A stretch of 31,420 nucleotides of DNA, taken from positions 1-31,420 of the forward strand of contig CASEDW010000056.1 in the NCBI GenBank assembly GCA_949286775.1. Reading direction: 5' to 3'. Origin of the DNA: an uncultured Eubacteriales bacterium. GTDB lineage: Bacteria; Bacillota; Clostridia; Lachnospirales; Lachnospiraceae. The notes below the pieces were generated by a model that did not search any database, was not told the DNA's origin, and worked only from the letters and a program-made list of their open reading frames with translations. A program made the translations under genes and the position numbers. This document shows, piece by piece, positions 23,840 to 31,420 of the stretch (position 1 is the first letter of the stretch; every line of letters starts with the position of its first letter).

Positions 23840-26342
23840 ACCCCATGGAGTTGATCCTTTTGACAAGACATATTCATTGGGATATAAGGTCAATCATGAA
23901 GACTGGTCGCCGTATCCGCGTGTAAATCATCTTCGCAAGACTTTTTTAGACAGGGAATATTATATCGATGTGGAACGTTTCCGCAATGTTACGGCGGCAT
24001 ATAAAGAAAATGAGGACGCCACAGCCGAAATGAGATGCGCGCGAGCATTTGAAAAAATACTTATGAACGCGACGCTATATATTTACGACGAGGATCTGAT
24101 ATTGGGCGAGATCGCGGCGCCTGCTAAGGAGTCGCCGCAGTATCCGGAGTTTTCGGTAAACTGGATGCTTTATGAGGCGCTTCATGAGCCGTTTGAAGAG
24201 CGTGAACACGATCAGTTTTATTTTAAGAACGATGAGGACAGAAAAGAATTTATTGAACTTTGTCAATACTGGAAAGGCAAATGCGTCGACGACTATGCGA
24301 ATGCGTTTCTGGACGACGAGCAGCTGAAAGGTTCTCAGTCGGGAAAGAAGATATTTCAGACAAATCTTTATCATTACGGCGGCGTAGGCCACTGCGTGAT
24401 GGACTACGGGAAAATACTGCGCATCGGATATGACGGAATGATCAAACAGGCAAAAGAAGGACTGGACAGACTTAAGAAGACGGATCCCGATTTTGCGGTA
24501 AAAAGAGAATTTTATAAAGCGGCTATATATTGTTACGAGGCGGCCAAAAAATATATTTTAAGATATGCTTATCTTGCGGAAAGCAAAGCGGAAGCCGAAA
24601 ATGATCAAAAACGAAAAGAAGAATTGTTGATGATGGCAGAAAACTGCCGTCAGGTGGCGGGCGGTCCGGCAAAATCGTTCTGGCAGGCGCTTCAGCTGTT
24701 TAATTTTGCGACTACTCTTACTCAGATAGAGGGAAACGGCCATTCGATTTCATACGGAAGGATGGATCAGTGGCTGTATCCGTATTACAGAGCGGATATA
24801 GACAATAAAGTAATAACTCAGGAGTTTGCTCAGGAACTGCTTGAAGTCACATATGTAAAGATGAATAATCCTACGAAGATTCGTGACGGCGGAACAGCCA
24901 GGGTGCGTCAGGGACGAGGGTTTGGCGGAGAGTGTCTTACGATAGGCGGCGTTGATAAAGACGGAAACGATGTGACGAATGATCTGACGTTTATGCTTCT
25001 TGACGCTTCGGTACATACAAGGATGATGTGTCCGTGGCTTCTTGTCCGTATGCATGAAAATACGCCGTATGAATTAAAAGTAAAGACGGTTGAATGTATA
25101 CGCGCCGGTTACGGTCATCCGAAGATCTTTAATGACGCTCCGACGATAAAGTGTATGATGAGAAAAGGATGTACCCTTGAAGAGGCCAGAGACTATGCGG
25201 TGGTCGGATGCGTGGAGCCTAATCTTCCGGGAAGAGAATACGGATGGCATGACGCAGCTTATATAAATACCGTAAAATTTATGGAGATGGTGCTTAACGG
25301 CGGACGCTGTCTTGACTGCGGACCTCACTGTCCGAGATGGGAAAAATGCGGCGCGTTGGGAAAACAATTGGGTCCTGACACCGGAAGTCTTGATACATAC
25401 AAAACATTTGAAGAAGTTTTAGAAAGCGTAGATAAACAGTTCGAATATTGGACTGATCAGATGTGCAGCACGTTAAATGTTATTGACAGAGCCCACAGAG
25501 TACGCAAACCGCTTCCGTATCTCTCGGGATTTTTTGAAGGATGTCTTGAAAACGGCGTCGACATAACAGCCGGCGGAACAAAGATAAACGGTATCGGACC
25601 GCAGGCCAGCGGAATCGCCAGCTGCGCCGATACGCTTGCGGCGATAAAACAGCTCGTATTTGATGAAAAGAAATATACGGGATCACAGCTTTTGCAGGCG
25701 CTGAAAGATAACTGGACAGGACATGAAAAACTGTACCGGCTGATCAACAGCACAAAAGTTCATCATTACGGAAATGACGATGACTATGCCGATGATCTGT
25801 TCAGGTTCATGTTTGAATGCTACTGCCGTCATCTTACGGGCAGAAAGACGATTCGCAATGGAGAGTTTACTCCCGGTGTTTATTCTGTAAGCGCAAATGT
25901 AGGAATGGGATTAAATACAAATGCGTCCTTGGACGGAAGAAAGAGCGGCGAAGCGATCTCAGATAATATGGGACCTGTTCATACCGACTGCTGCTCTCAT
26001 GATTACTGCGGGCCGACGGCGCTTGCGCATTCGGTTAGCAAAGTGGATCATTCGCTAGCCACAAACGGAACGCTTTTAAATGTGAAATATCCGCAGGAAG
26101 CCGTTGCCGGTATCGAAGGCCGCGATAATCTTGTAAATTACATAGATGAATATCTGGCGTTGGGCGGCATGCATATCCAGTTTAATATTATGAGCTCAGC
26201 GACTATGCGCGCGGCTCAGAAAAAACCTGAGGATTATAAAGACATGTTGGTACGTGTCGCTGGATACAGCGCGTATTTTGTAGAACTCGGAAAACCGCTT
26301 CAAAAAGACCTGATACAGAGAACTGAATTGTCATTCGGATGA
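23817..26342 (+). CDS. Glycyl-radical enzyme of glycerol/diol dehydratase-like type, substrate unknown
   Basis: From the ATG at 23817 (AAGGAG about ten bases before) the protein has 841 residues. The thiyl Cys465 and Glu467 lie in VVGCVEP, and the radical Gly816 in RVAGYSAYFVELGKP near the C-terminus. Compared with my memory of Clostridium butyricum glycerol dehydratase, His164, His281, Ser282, Glu435 and Asp447 have counterparts here: His192 in GVGH, His309-Ser310 in NGHSIS, Glu467 and Asp479 in GWHD. This suggests removal of water or a similar group from a diol-type substrate. Tyr339 is replaced by Gly371, and a Cys-rich insert (498-511) is present, so glycerol itself is doubtful. No microcompartment shell or aldehyde dehydrogenase gene is nearby. 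Choline lyase is unlikely because its characteristic residues are absent. Confidence 0.88.
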   Translation: MTVVQMHKPHGVDPFDKTYSLGYKVNHEDWSPYPRVNHLRKTFLDREYYIDVERFRNVTAAYKENEDATAEMRCARAFEKILMNATLYIYDEDLILGEIAAPAKESPQYPEFSVNWMLYEALHEPFEEREHDQFYFKNDEDRKEFIELCQYWKGKCVDDYANAFLDDEQLKGSQSGKKIFQTNLYHYGGVGHCVMDYGKILRIGYDGMIKQAKEGLDRLKKTDPDFAVKREFYKAAIYCYEAAKKYILRYAYLAESKAEAENDQKRKEELLMMAENCRQVAGGPAKSFWQALQLFNFATTLTQIEGNGHSISYGRMDQWLYPYYRADIDNKVITQEFAQELLEVTYVKMNNPTKIRDGGTARVRQGRGFGGECLTIGGVDKDGNDVTNDLTFMLLDASVHTRMMCPWLLVRMHENTPYELKVKTVECIRAGYGHPKIFNDAPTIKCMMRKGCTLEEARDYAVVGCVEPNLPGREYGWHDAAYINTVKFMEMVLNGGRCLDCGPHCPRWEKCGALGKQLGPDTGSLDTYKTFEEVLESVDKQFEYWTDQMCSTLNVIDRAHRVRKPLPYLSGFFEGCLENGVDITAGGTKINGIGPQASGIASCADTLAAIKQLVFDEKKYTGSQLLQALKDNWTGHEKLYRLINSTKVHHYGNDDDYADDLFRFMFECYCRHLTGRKTIRNGEFTPGVYSVSANVGMGLNTNASLDGRKSGEAISDNMGPVHTDCCSHDYCGPTALAHSVSKVDHSLATNGTLLNVKYPQEAVAGIEGRDNLVNYIDEYLALGGMHIQFNIMSSATMRAAQKKPEDYKDMLVRVAGYSAYFVELGKPLQKDLIQRTELSFG

Positions 26343-26364
26343 AAAAAAGAATAAATAATGCCGC

Positions 26365-26856
26365 TTGCCTTTGGGCGTTCCGGCGCAGTGTACTCAGAAC
26401 GGAAATATAGAATACTGGCAGTGCGCTCTCTGCGGAAAATATTTTGCGGATGAAGCCGGATTAAACGAGATTACACAGGAGGCGACTGTGATACCGATGA
26501 GCGGTCATGACCTGGTAAAGACGGAAGCAAAAGCGCCGACATGCACACAGGCGGGAAATACACAGTACTGGCAGTGTACGGTCTGCGGAGCAGAAGATCC
26601 GAATTATGTTCCGGAAAAACCTGAACAGACACAGAAACCTGAACAGACGCAGAAACCTGAGCAGACACAGAAGCCTGAACAGACTACAAAACCGGTACAG
26701 GCAGGAAATGCTGATAAACCTGACTCAGGTAAAGGAAACGTTTCTTCGGCGCCGACAGGCGATACGAATGATGTTTCTATGTGGGCAGGCGTGATCGCGG
26801 TAGCAGCAGCCGGACTTGTAGGCACTGCGGCAATAAAAAGGAAAGATAAAAAGTAA
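26365..26856 (+). pseudogene. 5'-truncated C-terminal remnant of a large cell-surface protein
   Basis: An open frame of 163 codons contains two copies of a Cys-pair repeat (CTQNGNIEYWQCALCGKYF and CTQAGNTQYWQCTVCG), then a KPEQTQ repeat linker and a C-terminal APTGD-type region, hydrophobic helix and KRKDKK tail. This is the end of many large clostridial surface proteins with wall or membrane anchors. An in-frame TAA (26356-26358) lies just before, the first possible start is TTG at 26365, there is no ribosome site and no signal peptide. It begins only 22 bases after the radical-enzyme stop. It is therefore most likely a remnant left by deletion or insertion. A newly formed short gene is less likely. 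Confidence 0.75.
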
Positions 26857-26879
26857 TACAAATTGATGACAAATGGTAT

Positions 26880-26915
26880 AAGGCGCGGCCGCGAAATCGG
26901 CTGCGCCTTGTTTTT
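26880..26915 (+). terminator. Intrinsic terminator after the surface-protein remnant
   Basis: AAGGCGCGGCCG (26880-26891) pairs with CGGCTGCGCCTT (26898-26909) through twelve pairs with one G-T wobble, around CGAAAT. A G and five T residues follow. It would end both the remnant and read-through from the radical-enzyme operon. Confidence 0.9.
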
Positions 26916-26980
26916 GCCGGAAAAATAAACTTTTAACATAGGAAAAACAGTGTTACGACGTTTTTCGTAGGGTTATGCTC

Positions 26981-27008
26981 TTGACATTGACCTGTCACAT
27001 GATAGAAT
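26981..27008 (+). promoter_or_regulatory. Sigma-A-type promoter of tyrS
   Basis: A perfect -35 box TTGACA (26981-26986) and TAGAAT (27003-27008) are 16 bases apart. Transcription would start near 27015, leaving a leader of under 40 bases. There is thus no room for a T-box riboswitch. Confidence 0.65.
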
Positions 27009-27051
27009 ATAATTTTGTATGATTATAATTACCGCACAGGGAGGAAACACC

Positions 27052-28302
27052 GTGAAAATATATGAAGAATTAGTAGCAAGAGGGCTCATAGCTCAGGTTA
27101 CAAACGAAGAGAAAGTCCGTGAACTTATAAATAATGGAAACGCCACTTTTTATATAGGATTTGATCCGACGGCGGACAGTCTTCATGTCGGCCATTTTAT
27201 GGCGCTCTGCCTTATGAAGAGACTTCAGATGGCGGGCAACAAACCTATCGCCCTTTTGGGAGGCGGAACAGGTATGATCGGAGATCCGTCAGGAAAGACC
27301 GATATGCGCAAGATGATGACAAAGGAAACCATCGAGCATAATATTGAATGCTTTAAGAAACAGATGAGCAGATTCATCGATTTTTCAGATGGAAAGGCGA
27401 TGATGGTAAACAACGCCGACTGGCTCCTTGATCTTAACTATGTTGATATGCTTAGAGAAGTAGGACCTTATTTCAGCGTAAATAACATGCTCCGCGCCGA
27501 ATGTTTCAAACAGCGTATGGACAGAGAACTGGGACTCAGCTTCCTTGAGTTCAATTACATGATAATGCAGAGCTACGATTTCTATGTATTATATCAGAAA
27601 TACGGATGCAACCTTCAGTTCGGCGGAGACGACCAGTGGAGCAACATGCTGGCGGGACGTGAACTTATCCGCAAAAAAATGGGTCTTGAAGACAAGGACG
27701 CGAAAGCCGAAGCGATGACGATCACGCTTCTTCTCAACTCTGAAGGAAAGAAGATGGGCAAGACAGTGAGCGGAGCTGTATGGCTCGATCCTGAAAAAAC
27801 TTCACCTTATGATTTCTATCAGTACTGGAGAAACGTTGGAGACGCGGATGTACTCAAGTGTCTTCGTATGCTCACATTCCTGCCCCTCGAGCAGATCGAC
27901 GAGATGGACAAATGGGAGGGAAGCCAGCTTAACAAAGCTAAAGAAATCCTTGCATATGAGCTGACAACTCTCGTTCATGGCGATGAAGAAGCTAAAAAAG
28001 CGCAGGACGCCGCAAAATCGCTCTTCGGCGGTTCGGCGGACAACGCGAACATTCCTTCATTGGAAATCTCAGCGGATGAAATCGAAGGGGATACGATCGA
28101 CGTTATCACTCTTCTTGTCAAAGCTGAAATGGTGTCAAGCCGTTCAGAGGGAAGACGCGCGATCGACAAGGATAAGAGTGTTTCTATAGACGGTGAAAAA
28201 GTTACAGACGTATTCGCGACTGTTGAGAAGAGCAGACTTGCCGACGGAGGAATCCTTCTTCAGAGAGGCAAAAAGAAATTTAAGAAGATTGTTTGCAAAT
28301 AA
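27052..28302 (+). CDS. tyrS: Tyrosyl-tRNA synthetase
   Basis: The class I synthetase charges tRNA-Tyr. With the GTG at 27052 (GGGAGG seven bases before) the protein has 416 residues and starts KIYEELVARGLIAQ after fMet. The HIGH-type motif is HVGH (45-48) in DPTADSLHVGHFM, the Tyr-binding region is near 170-194 (FNYMIMQSYDF, QFGGDDQW), and the KMSKS-type loop reads KKMGKT (233-238). A C-terminal S4 RNA-binding domain ends the protein. An upstream ATG at 27019 would begin at or next to the predicted transcript start and lacks a ribosome site. alaS starts 19 bases after the stop. No T-box precedes it, unlike many clostridial tyrS genes. Confidence 0.96.
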   Translation: MKIYEELVARGLIAQVTNEEKVRELINNGNATFYIGFDPTADSLHVGHFMALCLMKRLQMAGNKPIALLGGGTGMIGDPSGKTDMRKMMTKETIEHNIECFKKQMSRFIDFSDGKAMMVNNADWLLDLNYVDMLREVGPYFSVNNMLRAECFKQRMDRELGLSFLEFNYMIMQSYDFYVLYQKYGCNLQFGGDDQWSNMLAGRELIRKKMGLEDKDAKAEAMTITLLLNSEGKKMGKTVSGAVWLDPEKTSPYDFYQYWRNVGDADVLKCLRMLTFLPLEQIDEMDKWEGSQLNKAKEILAYELTTLVHGDEEAKKAQDAAKSLFGGSADNANIPSLEISADEIEGDTIDVITLLVKAEMVSSRSEGRRAIDKDKSVSIDGEKVTDVFATVEKSRLADGGILLQRGKKKFKKIVCK

Positions 28303-28321
28303 TATATACAGGGAGAAAACA

Positions 28322-30973
28322 ATGAAGAAATACGGTGTAAATGAATTGAGAAAAATGTTCCTGGATTTTATGGAGAGCAAGGGACATTTAATAATGAAGA
28401 GTTTTTCGCTCATTCCTCAGAATGACAAGAGCATTCTTCTGATAAACGCGGGAATGACTCCGCTCAAACCTTATTTTACCGGAGCGGAGATACCACCGAG
28501 AAAAAGAGTAGCCACATGTCAGAAATGTATCCGTACAGGCGATATTGAAAATGTCGGAAAGACAGCGCGTCACGGTACATTCTTTGAGATGCTCGGAAAC
28601 TTCTCTTTCGGAGATTATTTTAAACATGAGGCTATCGCGTGGTCATGGGAGTTCCTTACTAAAGTTGTGGGACTTGATGAAAACAGACTTTATCCGTCGG
28701 TTTATATCGATGATGACGAAGCTTATAATATCTGGAAAGACGAGATCGGAATAGCTCCTGAAAGAATCTTTAAATTTGGAAAAGAAGAAAATTTCTGGGA
28801 GCACGGCTCAGGTCCATGCGGACCATGTTCTGAAATTTACTATGACCGCGGAGAAAAGTACGGATGCGGCAAACCTGACTGTACTGTTGGCTGCGACTGC
28901 GACAGATATATGGAGATATGGAATAACGTATTTACGCAGTTCGACAATGACGGCCATGGAAATTATACTGAGCTTGAAAACAAAAACATCGATACGGGAA
29001 TGGGTCTTGAGAGACTTGCCAGCGTCGTTCAGGACGTTGATTCTATCTTTGATGTGGATACTATTCAGGCGCTCAGAAACAGAGTATGCGAGATCGCGCA
29101 TAAAGAATATATGAAGAACCATGAAGACGATGTTTCGATCCGCCTTATCACGGATCATATCCGTTCGGCTACTTTCATGATTTCTGACGGTATCATGCCT
29201 ACAAACGAGGGACGCGGATACGTTTTGAGACGTATAATCCGCCGTGCCGCGCGCCATGGAAGACTGCTTGGAATCAACGATCTTTTCCTGGCCGATCTTG
29301 CGGCTACAGTTATTGAAGGAAGCAAAGACGGATATCCTGAGCTTGAGGAAAAACAGGACTTTATCTTTAAAGTGCTTAAGAACGAGGAAAGCCAGTTTAA
29401 CAAGACTATCGACCAGGGACTTAAGATCTTAAGCGATATGGAAGAAAAGATGGCCGCTTCAGGAGAAAAGATTCTCTCCGGCGAAGACGCGTTCAAACTC
29501 TATGATACATACGGATTCCCGATGGATCTCACAAAAGAAATCCTTGAAGAAAAAGGATACGGAATAGATGAAGAGGGATTCAAAGCTGCCATGAACGTGC
29601 AGAAGGAGACGGCGCGCGAGGCGAGAAAATTAAGCGGCGCCAACGATTCATATATGGGAGCCGACGCGACGGTATATGATGAGATAGATCCTTCCATAAC
29701 GACGAAATTCGTTGGGTACACTGATCTTACCTGTAAATCAAAAATAGTAGTACTCACTGATGAAAAAGAAATCCGCAAAGACCTCATGGAAGGCGAGAGC
29801 GGAACAGTTATAGTAGAAGAAACACCGTTCTACGCGACAATGGGCGGACAGGAAGGCGATACAGGCGTTATCACAACGGCGAACGGAAAATTTGAAGTAA
29901 AAGAGACAAAGAAGATACGAGGCGACAAAGTAGCTCATGTCGGAGTAGTGGTTCAGGGCATGATTTCAGTCGGCGATGAGGCGGAACTTAAAGTCGATAC
30001 ATCAGAAAGACGCGATACATGCAAGAATCATTCCGCGACGCATCTTCTTCAGAAAGCCCTTAAGACAGTACTCGGCTCTCATGTAGAACAGAAGGGTTCT
30101 CTTGTGACTCCTACAAGACTTCGTTTTGACTTTTCGCATTTCGAAGCCATGACACCGGAGGAAATCAAAAAAGTAGAAAAGCTTGTAAATGAAGCTATCG
30201 AGGAACAGTATGAAGTTAGAACGGATGTCATGGACATCGATGAGGCGAAAAAGAGCGGCGCGATGGCTCTTTTCGGAGAGAAATACGGTGAAAAAGTTCG
30301 CGTAGTAAACATGGGCGGATATTCCATCGAGCTTTGCGGCGGTACTCACGTATCAAATACGGCGCAGATCGGCCAGTTCAAGATTATATCTGAAGCCGGC
30401 ATAGCCTCAGGCGTAAGACGTATAGAAGCCCTTACGGGACGGAATGTTCTCGAATATTACGCTAATATGGAAGAAAAGCTCAACAGAAGTGCCGCTCTGC
30501 TTAAGTCATCGGCGGATGAGCTTGAAGGAAAGATAAATCATCTTTTAAATGAAAATAAAGAACTCAAATCAGAGAACGAATCGTTAAAGAGCAAGCTCGC
30601 CAAAGGCGCTGTGTCTGACGTAATGAACTCCGTTACTGAGGTTAAAGGCGTTAAACTGCTGGCAGTATCGGTTCCTGAGCAGGATATGAATTCCTTAAGG
30701 AACTTAGGCGACGAACTCAAGGCGAAACTTGGCGAAGGCGTTGTTGTGCTCGCGAGTGAAAAAGGCGGCAAGGTAAGTCTCTGCGCCATGGCTACCGACG
30801 GAGCCGTTAAAGCGGGAGCGCACGCCGGAAATATTGTAAAAGCGGCGGCAGGCATCGTCGGCGGAGGCGGCGGCGGACGTCCGAATATGGCAACCGCGGG
30901 CGGAAAAGACGCTTCAAAAATTCCGGATGCTATCGCGGCAATCCCTTCAATCTTAGAGGGAATGCTCAAATAA
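28322..30973 (+). CDS. alaS: Alanyl-tRNA synthetase
   Basis: The class II synthetase charges tRNA-Ala and clears mischarged Ser and Gly. The 883-residue protein starts MKKYGVNELRKMFLDFMESK, with class II motif 2 around RKRVATCQKC and motif 3 near GMGLERLASV. The editing site has HSATH (His570 and His574) and CGGTH (Cys672, His676). The C-Ala domain ends in a Gly-rich GGGGGGRPNMATAGGKD segment and a short helix. CAGGGAGAAAAC precedes the ATG; an earlier in-frame start would lie inside tyrS. A Cys4 insert (CGKPDCTVGCDCD) is seen in the catalytic domain. It is likely co-transcribed with tyrS. Confidence 0.97.
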   Translation: MKKYGVNELRKMFLDFMESKGHLIMKSFSLIPQNDKSILLINAGMTPLKPYFTGAEIPPRKRVATCQKCIRTGDIENVGKTARHGTFFEMLGNFSFGDYFKHEAIAWSWEFLTKVVGLDENRLYPSVYIDDDEAYNIWKDEIGIAPERIFKFGKEENFWEHGSGPCGPCSEIYYDRGEKYGCGKPDCTVGCDCDRYMEIWNNVFTQFDNDGHGNYTELENKNIDTGMGLERLASVVQDVDSIFDVDTIQALRNRVCEIAHKEYMKNHEDDVSIRLITDHIRSATFMISDGIMPTNEGRGYVLRRIIRRAARHGRLLGINDLFLADLAATVIEGSKDGYPELEEKQDFIFKVLKNEESQFNKTIDQGLKILSDMEEKMAASGEKILSGEDAFKLYDTYGFPMDLTKEILEEKGYGIDEEGFKAAMNVQKETAREARKLSGANDSYMGADATVYDEIDPSITTKFVGYTDLTCKSKIVVLTDEKEIRKDLMEGESGTVIVEETPFYATMGGQEGDTGVITTANGKFEVKETKKIRGDKVAHVGVVVQGMISVGDEAELKVDTSERRDTCKNHSATHLLQKALKTVLGSHVEQKGSLVTPTRLRFDFSHFEAMTPEEIKKVEKLVNEAIEEQYEVRTDVMDIDEAKKSGAMALFGEKYGEKVRVVNMGGYSIELCGGTHVSNTAQIGQFKIISEAGIASGVRRIEALTGRNVLEYYANMEEKLNRSAALLKSSADELEGKINHLLNENKELKSENESLKSKLAKGAVSDVMNSVTEVKGVKLLAVSVPEQDMNSLRNLGDELKAKLGEGVVVLASEKGGKVSLCAMATDGAVKAGAHAGNIVKAAAGIVGGGGGGRPNMATAGGKDASKIPDAIAAIPSILEGMLK

Positions 30974-31001
30974 CACCGCGAAGAAAGGTTGGAACTCTTA
31001 A

Positions 31002-31420
31002 TTGGGTAATAAAGAAGTATCAGTACAGAAAAAGAAAGAACTTAAAGAGGCCATGTATGAATGGCTCGGCAAAAATGAAGAAGAATTCAGACAGCTGATG
31101 TCATACTACAGATGCGCCATGATGGAGATCGAAACAAAGTTTAACGTGCTCAAAGAAGAATTGTCGTTAAAGTTTGACAGAAACCCAATTGAAGGCATCA
31201 GAACGAGAATAAAGACGACAGACAGTATTTTTGAAAAGCTTATCAGAAGAGAGTTCCCTGTAACTATGGAAAGTCTTGAAAGAAATATCAACGATGTGGC
31301 GGGAATCAGAGTTATCTGTTCCTTCCCGTCTGATATTTATCAGCTGGCTGACGCGCTTCTGTCCCAGGACGATATAATCCTTATCGAGAAAAAGGATTAT
31401 ATGAAAAATCCTAAGCAGAA
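31002..31420 (+). CDS. RelQ-like small (p)ppGpp synthetase, N-terminal part (runs off window)
   Basis: The frame is open to the right edge for 139 full codons. It shows the RelA/SpoT synthetase region: SRIKTTDSIF-like segment here GIRTRIKTTDSIFEKLIRRE, then NINDVAGIRVICSFPSDIY, and the start of the next strand. The product makes the alarmone (p)ppGpp from ATP and GTP or GDP. It has no N-terminal hydrolase domain, so it is a small alarmone synthetase of RelQ/YjbM type. The start is uncertain: TTG at 31002 follows an in-frame stop directly and has AAAGG twelve bases upstream, while ATG at 31053 is 17 codons further in with a poorly placed GAGG. Confidence 0.85.
   Translation, partial: MGNKEVSVQKKKELKEAMYEWLGKNEEEFRQLMSYYRCAMMEIETKFNVLKEELSLKFDRNPIEGIRTRIKTTDSIFEKLIRREFPVTMESLERNINDVAGIRVICSFPSDIYQLADALLSQDDIILIEKKDYMKNPKQ

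Noticed and set aside
23817..26342. Assignment of the radical enzyme as pyruvate formate-lyase or choline trimethylamine-lyase
   Set aside because: It lacks the two adjacent Cys of pyruvate formate-lyase and the choline-site pattern GGGDSNPGYD; dehydratase-type residues fit better.
26981..26997. TGACA-TTGACC-TGTCA at the tyrS promoter, similar to the divergent operator halves
   Set aside because: Half-sites are in the opposite order and the left one is simply the -35 consensus TTGACA, so chance is sufficient.
26916..27051. Search for a T-box leader before tyrS and alaS
   Set aside because: No T-box sequence or specifier stem is seen, the predicted tyrS leader is under 40 bases, and alaS follows tyrS after 19 bases.
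28322..30973. The alaS Cys4 insert as an unusual metal site
   Set aside because: Cys-rich inserts of this kind are seen in ordinary bacterial alanyl-tRNA synthetases, so it is not a notable departure.

Overview
The window looks like a chromosome segment from an anaerobic Firmicute of class Clostridia, most likely a Lachnospiraceae-type gut bacterium. The support is gene content and order (TatD-linked radical SAM protein, murB-whiA-crh, a clostridial ComEB-type dCMP deaminase, a RelQ-type synthetase), strong AGGAGG ribosome sites, sigma-A-like promoters, intrinsic terminators and a glycyl-radical enzyme. The taxonomic call is inference. I see no rRNA, tRNA, CRISPR array, transposase or phage gene.

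Bases 1-8259 are a vitamin-salvage block. A MATE exporter gene runs off the left edge on the minus strand, with a consensus promoter and a terminator-like hairpin in its leader. Facing it is a promoter, a TPP riboswitch and an intrinsic terminator controlling tenA, thiZ, thiX, an M20 amidohydrolase, thiY, a second thiX and thiD. Together these would import formyl-aminopyrimidine (a thiamin breakdown product), deformylate it, hydrolyse it to HMP and phosphorylate it. A terminator-like hairpin then separates an ECF S component and a pyridoxal/pyridoxamine kinase.

Bases 8314-16400 are core genes: TatD-linked radical SAM protein, murB, whiA, an HPr-like protein with Glu in place of His15 (Crh type), mecA (minus strand), a membrane-anchored SH3/GH18 protein, a DivIVA-like coiled coil, the tRNA t6A enzyme Sua5/YwlC, rpiB and dCMP deaminase. 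mecA and the GH18 gene diverge from promoters that share one palindromic -35 box.

Bases 16455-26342 are the accessory part and the best candidate for an undescribed system. After a structured intergenic element come a membrane-embedded alpha/beta hydrolase and a solute-binding-fold protein without a signal peptide (both minus strand). Divergent to these are an XRE-type regulator and a GAF/PAS-like LuxR regulator, then, after a strong terminator, a glycyl-radical activase and its enzyme. The enzyme keeps the glycerol/diol dehydratase catalytic residues but has Gly where the glycerol enzyme has Tyr339, and carries an inserted Cys cluster. A perfect 17-bp palindrome lies between the divergent genes and a related element lies upstream of the hydrolase gene, suggesting one regulon. 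A working model is that a cytoplasmic receptor and two regulators sense a substrate, the hydrolase may help release it, and the radical enzyme eliminates water or another group from it.

Bases 26365-31420 begin with a 5'-truncated remnant of a large cell-surface protein right behind the radical enzyme, which suggests a rearrangement junction. Core genes tyrS, alaS and a relQ-like gene, cut by the right edge, follow.
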